In this document: positions 40,047 to 44,850 of the stretch, in pieces | How positions within the stretch are numbered: the first letter of the stretch is position 1 | Layout: every line of letters begins with the position of its first letter | NCBI GenBank assembly: GCA_017502305.1 | Contig: JAFVVG010000064.1 | Span: 1-44,850 of the forward strand | Origin: Clostridia bacterium | GTDB lineage: Bacteria; Bacillota; Clostridia; Christensenellales; Aristaeellaceae | Direction: 5' to 3' | Length of the DNA: 44,850 nucleotides | Notes under the pieces: model-generated | Told to the model about the DNA's origin: nothing | The model's database searches: none | Seen by the model: only the letters and a program-made list of their open reading frames with translations | Position numbers and translations under genes: made by a program

Positions 40047-40994
40047 TCACCACATTTTCACCACACGCAGATCATTATAATAATGAAGCGCGATTTCTTC
40101 GCCGGTGTATCCGTCCTGGGCCAGGGCATAGGCGCCCCACTGGGGCATGCCCACTCCGTGACCATAGCCCCGGCCTTCCATATGCACGGTTTTGCCGTCG
40201 CTGGAAAGCTCGGTGAGCAGGGTGGAGCGCATCACGGTGCTGCCCAGGGCGATGCGCAGCTCGGCGGCGGGAATCTTTTCGCCATCAGCCATCAGGGTGA
40301 CAGCACGTCCGCTGCCGCCCTTTTCATATATGGAGATATCATCAATGCCGAGGGGGTCGGCGCCCACCTTGCGGCAGGCGGCCAGGAACTCACCGGCGGG
40401 GAAATCGGCCGACCAGGCTTTGGCTTCCGGCGGCGCGTCGGGGCTGTCCAGGCCTTCGGTGATCACGGTGTGGGAGGGCTCGGCTTCCTTCCAGCCAAGA
40501 CCTTCCCGGGCCAGGGCGGTCATGCCGCCGGAGTGGGCGTGGAACCAGGTATAGGGCAGCGTGCCCGAGGAGGTGACCAGCACCTGCCCGGCGGTTTCTT
40601 CCACGGCCAGGCGCACATGATCGTTGATGGCAGCTTCGTTATAGGCCTGAGCCTCGCTGATGTCGGTGGAGATGTCCGCGCCCTGGTAGCGGCTTTCTTT
40701 TTCGGAAACGAAGCGCACCACAAACGTGCGGGCAAGAATGGCCTGAGCCTTGAGCGCTTCCAGGGGCCAGTCGTTCTTCATCTCACCTGCCACCACACCC
40801 ATGACGTAAGTCTCGATGTCCATGGCTGAGATGGTTTCCTCCGCAGCAACATACACCTCCAGGGAAGGCATGCCGGATTCATCTGTGGCGATGCCGGCGG
40901 GCAGCGTTGGGTCCGGGGTGGGAAGGGGTGCGTCCTTTGAGGCGGCGCAGGCGGAAAGGAGCAAGCCGGTCAGGATAAGGGCAAGCAGCTTCAT
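40047..40994 (-). CDS. SpoIID/LytB-domain lipoprotein
   Basis: 315 residues. Lipoprotein signal with lipobox LSAC (Cys 16), followed by a Pro/Thr-rich linker. The SpoIID domain covers about residues 45-315: ETYVMGVVAGEMKNDWPLEALKAQAILARTFVV carries the catalytic glutamate of the SpoIID peptidoglycan lytic transglycosylases, then TWFHAHSGGMTA and GYGHGVGMPQWGAYALA. It should cleave glycan strands that lack stem peptides, in sporulation or in vegetative wall turnover; no other spore gene is nearby. Its stop codon abuts that of the convergent neighbour. Confidence 0.92.
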   Translation of the reverse strand: MKLLALILTGLLLSACAASKDAPLPTPDPTLPAGIATDESGMPSLEVYVAAEETISAMDIETYVMGVVAGEMKNDWPLEALKAQAILARTFVVRFVSEKESRYQGADISTDISEAQAYNEAAINDHVRLAVEETAGQVLVTSSGTLPYTWFHAHSGGMTALAREGLGWKEAEPSHTVITEGLDSPDAPPEAKAWSADFPAGEFLAACRKVGADPLGIDDISIYEKGGSGRAVTLMADGEKIPAAELRIALGSTVMRSTLLTELSSDGKTVHMEGRGYGHGVGMPQWGAYALAQDGYTGEEIALHYYNDLRVVKMW

Positions 40995-41112
40995 GGTGGA
41001 CCTCCGAATGCATTATAATAAGGAAGCTTGTGCAAATTGAGCATAAATTATGACGGATTGATAAAATGCTGAATTTGTCCCTGTTTTGCAAGAAAAAATC
41101 AGGGAAAATCCG

Positions 41113-41141
41113 TTGACAATGACACAAAACAATGGTATCAT
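41113..41141 (+). promoter_or_regulatory. Promoter of the str operon
   Basis: Perfect TTGACA (41113-41118), 17-base spacer, TATCAT (41136-41141). Transcription should start near 41148, giving a leader of about 75 bases before the GTG at 41222. Confidence 0.8.
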
Positions 41142-41174
41142 GAAACGGTTGATTGCATACGCAGGAGGAGTGTG

Positions 41175-41209
41175 CCCTTTTGGGGTGCGCTTTCATCCGG
41201 GTAAAAGGG
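41175..41209 (+). promoter_or_regulatory. Leader hairpin adjoining the ribosome-binding site of the L7Ae-like gene
   Basis: CCCTTTT (41175-41181) is complementary to AAAAGGG (41203-41209); inside, GGGTG (41183-41187) pairs with CATCC (41194-41198), leaving one unpaired base on the left and four on the right. The 3' arm runs into GGGAGG, the ribosome-binding site of the first gene, so folding could reduce its translation. Confidence 0.5.
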
Positions 41210-41221
41210 AGGTCGAAGCGC

Positions 41222-41464
41222 GTGGAAACCTTGAAGAATGCTGCTGTCAAGGTGGTTGGCACCAAGCAGGTGCTCCGTGCGCTGAAGGCCGGCACCGCCG
41301 CCCGCGCCTATGTGGCCAACGATGCGGATACCTTCCTGTTCCAGCGGATCGTCACCGCGGCCGAGGCCGCGAACGTGCCGGTGGTCCGGGTGGCGTCCAT
41401 GAAGGAGCTGGGCGTTGTCTGCGGAGTAGAGGTTGCAACTGCTTCCGCCGCCGTCGTCAAGTAA
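41222..41464 (+). CDS. rplGB: L7Ae/L30e/S12e family K-turn-binding protein (YbxF type)
   Basis: 80 residues from a GTG start that sits nine bases after GGGAGG. The in-frame ATG at 41153 lies only a few bases after the predicted transcription start and is unlikely. The sequence VKVVGTKQVLRALKAGTAARAYVANDAD and later MKELGVVCGVEVATASAAVV matches Bacillus YbxF closely in length and pattern; YbxF-type proteins bind kink-turn RNA and accompany ribosomes. First gene of the str operon, the usual place. A hairpin in its leader reaches the ribosome-binding site, and an attenuator-like hairpin follows. Confidence 0.9.
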   Translation: METLKNAAVKVVGTKQVLRALKAGTAARAYVANDADTFLFQRIVTAAEAANVPVVRVASMKELGVVCGVEVATASAAVVK

Positions 41465-41490
41465 ACCTTCACCATTACTACAGCGCCAAT

Positions 41491-41517
41491 AAGTTTCCGA
41501 GGGTTGCGGAAATTTTT
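41491..41517 (+). terminator. Attenuator-like terminator between the L7Ae-like gene and rpsL
   Basis: TTTCCG (41494-41499) and CGGAAA (41507-41512), extendable by A-U and G-U pairs to nine, with a seven-base loop and five T. It lies 26 bases before the rpsL start and could lower or control transcription into the S12 gene. Confidence 0.55.
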
Positions 41518-41542
41518 GGACATACATTTTGGAGGTGCTCTC

Positions 41543-41917
41543 ATGCCCACGATCAATCAGCTGGTTCGTAAGGGTCGCGAGAAGGCTGCTAACAAGTCTA
41601 CTGCGCCCATTCTGCAGGGCTGCCCGCAGAAGCGCGGTGTGTGCCTGAGCGTCAAGACCACGACGCCCAAGAAGCCCAACTCCGCTCTGCGTAAGATCGC
41701 CCGTATCCGTCTGACGAACTCCATCGAAGGTACTTGCTACATCCCCGGCATCGGCCACAACCTGCAGGAGCATAGCGTTGTGCTGATCCGCGGCGGCCGT
41801 GTGCGCGACCTGCCCGGCGTTCGTTACCACATCATCCGCGGCGCTCTGGATACCGCCGGTGTGGCCAAGCGTATGCAGGCCCGTTCCAAGTACGGCGCCA
41901 AGCGCCCGAAGAAGTAA
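41543..41917 (+). CDS. rpsL: Small ribosomal subunit protein S12 (uS12)
   Basis: Decoding-centre protein of the 30S subunit, 124 residues from [19 protein letters not shown] precedes the ATG. The loop [13 protein letters not shown] keeps Lys 43, but the second streptomycin loop reads [13 protein letters not shown]: residue 88 (codon 41804-41806, CGC) is arginine where most bacteria have lysine. Codons are strongly biased to CGT/CGC and C endings, as expected for a highly expressed gene. Second gene of the str operon; a 212-bp structured spacer separates it from rpsG. Confidence 0.98.
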   Translation: MPTINQLVRKGREKAANKSTAPILQGCPQKRGVCLSVKTTTPKKPNSALRKIARIRLTNSIEGTCYIPGIGHNLQEHSVVLIRGGRVRDLPGVRYHIIRGALDTAGVAKRMQARSKYGAKRPKK

Positions 41918-41969
41918 GCCTGATGCGCCTTATCGCAGCCTGAACCCATGGACAATATCCGCCACGCAG

Positions 41970-42050
41970 GCCCTTCCCCTGGAACCGGGAGGGAGCACCG
42001 CGATGGCGGGCCAGAATGCCCATCGGCCCGCGGGAATCGCCGCGGGGGCC
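41970..42050 (+). promoter_or_regulatory. Structured rpsL-rpsG spacer, possible S7 control site
   Basis: The 212-bp spacer (41918-42129) is long for this operon and holds GC-rich hairpins: CCCT-CCC with GGGAGGG (41971-41993) and CCCGCGG/CCGCGGG (42027-42033 and 42040-42046), the latter extendable by GG/CC. In E. coli, S7 represses translation by binding the S12-S7 intercistronic region; similar control here is inference. Confidence 0.4.
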
Positions 42051-42129
42051 GCATGATGCTGACATGCAGCCAAAAGGAGCAAGGTGCGTTTCGCTTGATG
42101 TCAACGAAGAGTTTGTAGGAGGGAATACT

Positions 42130-42600
42130 ATGCCCCGTCGCGGTTTTGTACCCAAGCGCGAAGTGCTGCCGGATCCCGTACACGGGACCACGGTTGTCAC
42201 CAAGCTGATCAATCAGATCATGCTCGACGGCAAGCGCGGTGTCGCGCAGAACGTCTGCTATACTGCTTTTGAAATGGTCGCCGAGAAGACCGGCAAGGAT
42301 GCTAACGAAGTGTTCCAGGCCGCTCTGGCGAACGTTGCCCCCTCCCTGGAAGTGAAGGCCCGCCGTGTGGGTGGCGCCACCTACCAGGTTCCCATGGAGA
42401 TCCGTCCCGAGCGCCGTCAGACTCTGGCCCTGCGCTGGATCGTGGACTTCGCCCGCAAGCGCGGTGAGAAGACCATGGCCGAGCGTCTGGCTGCCGAGCT
42501 GGTGGATGCTATGAACAATACCGGCGCTGCTGTGAAGCGCAAGGAAGAAATGCACCGTATGGCTGAGGCCAATAAGGCGTTCGCCCACTATCGGTGGTAA
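42130..42600 (+). CDS. rpsG: Small ribosomal subunit protein S7 (uS7)
   Basis: Assembly-initiating protein of the 30S head, 156 residues, the usual length. The start [17 protein letters not shown] follows TAGGAGG; the frame upstream to 42016 is not coding. Family segments: [39 protein letters not shown] and [17 protein letters not shown], ending with the C-terminal helix [21 protein letters not shown]. It contacts 16S rRNA and the E-site tRNA. Third gene of the str operon; fusA follows after 57 bases. Confidence 0.98.
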   Translation: MPRRGFVPKREVLPDPVHGTTVVTKLINQIMLDGKRGVAQNVCYTAFEMVAEKTGKDANEVFQAALANVAPSLEVKARRVGGATYQVPMEIRPERRQTLALRWIVDFARKRGEKTMAERLAAELVDAMNNTGAAVKRKEEMHRMAEANKAFAHYRW

Positions 42601-42657
42601 TAGACACCAAAGCTGTTGTCTGACTTTTTGCCACGATAGAAAGGAGCAAAACGATTT

Positions 42658-44766
42658 ATGGCCCGTAGTCATCCCCTTGAGCGGGTGCGCAATATCGGCA
42701 TCATGGCTCATATCGACGCCGGTAAGACCACCACTACCGAACGCATTCTGTTCTATACCGGTCGTACCCACCGCATGGGCGAGACCCATGAAGGCGGCGC
42801 CACCATGGACTGGATGGCTCAGGAGCAGGAGCGTGGTATCACCATCACCTCCGCTGCAACCACCTGCGAGTGGCACGACCCCCGCGATCCCCAGAACACC
42901 AATAAGAAGTATCGCCTGAACATCATCGACACCCCCGGTCACGTGGACTTCACCGTTGAGGTGGAGCGTTCCCTGCGCGTGCTGGACGGCGCTGTGTCCG
43001 TCTTCTGCGCCAAGGGCGGCGTTGAGCCCCAGTCCGAAACCGTGTGGAAGCAGGCGGAAACCTACAAGGTTCCCCGCATGGCTTACGTCAACAAGATGGA
43101 CATCACCGGCGCTGACTTCTTCCGCGTTGTTGACATGATGAAGGAGCGCCTGGGCGCCAATGCGGTGCCGATCCAGCTCCCCATCGGCAAGGAAAGCGAT
43201 TTCCGCGGCATCATCGACCTGGTCCGCATGCGTGCTGAGATCTACTACGACGATCTGGGCAAGGACGTGCGCGACGAGGAGATCCCTGCCGAGCTGAAGG
43301 ATCAGGCTGAAGAGTATCATGAGATGCTGCTGGACGCCGTCGCCTCTTCTGACGACGAGCTGGCCGAGAAGTACCTCATGGGCGAGGAACTGACCGAGGA
43401 CGAGATCAAGAACGCCATCCGCAAGGCCACCATCGCCTGCGAGATGAACCCTGTTCTCTGCGGCACTTCCTATCGCAACAAGGGCGTGCAGCCCCTGCTG
43501 GACGCCGTCATCGAGTACATGCCTTCTCCCATCGACGTTGGCGCCGTGAAGGGCACCGATCCTTCCGATCCCGAAGTCGAGCTGAAGCGTGAGCCCTCCG
43601 ATGAAGAGCCCTTCGCCGCTCTGGCCTTCAAGATCATGGTGGACCCCTTCGTGGGTAAGCTGGCCTTCTTCCGCGTGTACTCCGGTCACATGGAAGCCGG
43701 CAGCTACGTGATGAACTCCACCAAGCAGAAGCGCGAGCGTCTTGGCCGTATCATGATGATGCACGCCAATCACCGCGAAGAAGTGGATCACATCTACACT
43801 GGCGAAATCGCTGGCGCTGTGGGCTTCAAGGACACCACTACCGGCGACTCCCTGTGCGATGAAAAGAATCAGATCATTCTGGAGAACATGCAGTTCCCCG
43901 ATCCTGTGATCGAGGTCGCTATCGAGCCCAAGACCAAGGCTGGTCAGGAAAAGATGACCACCGCCCTGCTGCGTCTGGCCGAAGAAGACCCCACCTTCAA
44001 GACCTACACCAACGATTCTGGACAGACCATCATCGCCGGCATGGGCGAGCTCCATCTGGAGATCATCGTCGACCGTCTGCTGCGTGAATTCAAGGTCGAG
44101 GCTACCGTTGGTAAGCCCCAGGTTACCTACAAGGAGACCATCCGCAAGCCCGCCAAGGCTGAAGGCCGTTTCGTCCGCCAGACTGGTGGTCACGGTCAGT
44201 ATGGTCACTGCTGGATCGAGATCGAGCCTCAGGAAGCCGGCAAGGGCTATGAGTTCGAGTCTCGCATCGTGGGCGGCGTGATTCCTAAGGAATTCATCAA
44301 GCCCATCGACGATGGTATCCAGGGTGCCGCCAAGGCTGGTCCTCTGGCTGGTTTCGAAGTCGTTGGCTTCAAGGCTGCCGTTGTTGACGGCTCTTACCAC
44401 GACGTCGACTCCTCCGCCACCGCTTACGAAGTCGCCGGTTCCATGGCGTTCAAGGCTGCTATCATGAAGGCTGATCCCTGCCTCATGGAGCCCATGATGA
44501 AGGTCGAGATCATCGTGCCCGACCAGTATCTGGGCGACGTGATGGGTAACGTCTCCAGCCGCCGCGGCCGCGTGGAAGGCACCGAAGTCCGTGGCCAGGA
44601 TCAGATCATCCACGCCTTCGTGCCCCTGTCCGAGATGTTCGGCTACACCACCGACCTTCGTTCCCGCACCCAGGGCCGTGGCATGTTCACCATGCAGTTC
44701 GACCACTACGAAGAAGTGCCGAAGTCTGTGGCTGAAAAGGTCATCGGCGAGCGCGTCAAGAAGTAA
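42658..44766 (+). CDS. fusA: Elongation factor G
   Basis: Ribosomal translocase GTPase, 702 residues. G1 loop AHIDAGKTT (17-25), switch [12 protein letters not shown]3 DTPGHVD (91-97), G4 NKMD (145-148), and the domain IV segment [14 protein letters not shown] with the decoding-site-contacting loop. It is of the EF-G1 type (no long insertion or loss of domain motifs). Codons match those of other highly expressed genes here. AAAGGAG precedes the ATG by a slightly long 11 bases. Between rpsG and tuf in the str operon. Confidence 0.98.
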   Translation: MARSHPLERVRNIGIMAHIDAGKTTTTERILFYTGRTHRMGETHEGGATMDWMAQEQERGITITSAATTCEWHDPRDPQNTNKKYRLNIIDTPGHVDFTVEVERSLRVLDGAVSVFCAKGGVEPQSETVWKQAETYKVPRMAYVNKMDITGADFFRVVDMMKERLGANAVPIQLPIGKESDFRGIIDLVRMRAEIYYDDLGKDVRDEEIPAELKDQAEEYHEMLLDAVASSDDELAEKYLMGEELTEDEIKNAIRKATIACEMNPVLCGTSYRNKGVQPLLDAVIEYMPSPIDVGAVKGTDPSDPEVELKREPSDEEPFAALAFKIMVDPFVGKLAFFRVYSGHMEAGSYVMNSTKQKRERLGRIMMMHANHREEVDHIYTGEIAGAVGFKDTTTGDSLCDEKNQIILENMQFPDPVIEVAIEPKTKAGQEKMTTALLRLAEEDPTFKTYTNDSGQTIIAGMGELHLEIIVDRLLREFKVEATVGKPQVTYKETIRKPAKAEGRFVRQTGGHGQYGHCWIEIEPQEAGKGYEFESRIVGGVIPKEFIKPIDDGIQGAAKAGPLAGFEVVGFKAAVVDGSYHDVDSSATAYEVAGSMAFKAAIMKADPCLMEPMMKVEIIVPDQYLGDVMGNVSSRRGRVEGTEVRGQDQIIHAFVPLSEMFGYTTDLRSRTQGRGMFTMQFDHYEEVPKSVAEKVIGERVKK

Positions 44767-44807
44767 TCAAACAAATAACGTTAAGATAATTTAGGAGGGA
44801 TTTTCCC

Positions 44808-44850
44808 ATGGCTAAGGAGCATTACGAGCGTAAAAAGCCGCACGTTAACA
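44808..44850 (+). CDS. tuf: Elongation factor Tu, N-terminal fragment at window edge
   Basis: Only 14 codons are visible: MAKEHYERKKPHVN, which matches the start of EF-Tu (usually MAKxxFERxKPHVNIGTIGH). AGGAGG lies eight bases before the ATG, 41 bases after the fusA stop. Its position at the end of the str operon supports the call. Confidence 0.93.
   Translation, partial: MAKEHYERKKPHVN

Noticed and set aside
41153..41221. N-terminal extension of the L7Ae-like protein from ATG 41153
   Set aside because: The predicted transcription start is only a few bases upstream and the GTG at 41222 has the ribosome-binding site and family length.
41949..42119. Possible 56-codon gene in the rpsL-rpsG spacer
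   Set aside because: No ribosome-binding site, odd composition, and the segment is better explained as structured RNA.
41824..44706. Minus-strand open frame of 960 codons opposite rpsL, rpsG and fusA
   Set aside because: Antisense shadow of three certain str-operon genes.

Overview
The window is an ordinary but rearranged stretch of a Bacillota (Clostridia-type) chromosome with high GC content in most coding regions. Evidence for the lineage: strong AGGAGG-type ribosome-binding sites, NrdR, SpoIID, an YbxF-type L7Ae protein ahead of rpsL, a clostridial-style RpoB start, and gene content typical of a fibre-using gut anaerobe (arabinoxylan-type GH43, xylulokinase, glycogen phosphorylase). The genus cannot be fixed from the sequence alone. 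No tRNA, rRNA, CRISPR array, prophage or insertion sequence was seen.

Layout. 1-2.0 kb: glycogen phosphorylase, cut by the window edge. 2.3-6.7 kb: minus-strand run of MATE transporter, M32 carboxypeptidase, sirtuin, nitroreductase. 6.9-8.4 kb: xylulokinase. 8.6-10.15 kb: operon of two paralogous small membrane proteins and an XRE regulator behind a palindrome-overlapped promoter. 10.4-11.1 kb: low-GC acetyltransferase islet. 11.1-13.4 kb: nrdR and recQ. 13.6-16.7 kb: aldose epimerase and a secreted three-domain GH43. 16.8-19.9 kb: minus-strand aroE-aroQ-polysaccharide deacetylase-GNAT-GNAT run. 20.0-21.4 kb: second MATE transporter. 21.5-25.4 kb: DUF4097 protein, YbaB, RecR, RmuC and a cytosolic GH43. 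25.4-29.9 kb: parE-parC type IIA topoisomerase pair. 30.0-31.1 kb: GNAT and shikimate kinase. 31.1-31.3 kb: cluster of palindromes. 31.3-38.9 kb: rpoB-rpoC on the minus strand. 39.1-41.0 kb: an exported metallo-beta-lactamase-fold protein and a SpoIID-like lipoprotein, convergent. 41.1 kb to the end: the str operon (L7Ae-like, rpsL, rpsG, fusA, start of tuf) on the plus strand.

The information-processing genes dominate: RNA polymerase large subunits, the S12/S7/EF-G/EF-Tu operon, topoisomerase IV, and three repair proteins (RecQ, RecR, RmuC). Carbohydrate genes are scattered as single transcription units, most with their own sigma-A-type promoter and strong terminator, and together suggest use of arabinoxylan: the secreted GH43 would release arabinose, GalM interconverts sugar anomers and XylB phosphorylates xylulose. 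Shikimate-pathway genes occur in two places (aroE-aroQ and aroK).

I did not find a clearly new multi-gene system. The observations most worth checking are the split and divergent arrangement of rpoBC versus the str operon, structured RNA leaders within the str operon (one reaching the ribosome-binding site of the L7Ae-like gene, one attenuator-like hairpin, one GC-rich S12-S7 spacer), arginine at the streptomycin position 88 of S12, the palindromic cluster downstream of rpoC, and the small membrane-protein/XRE operon.
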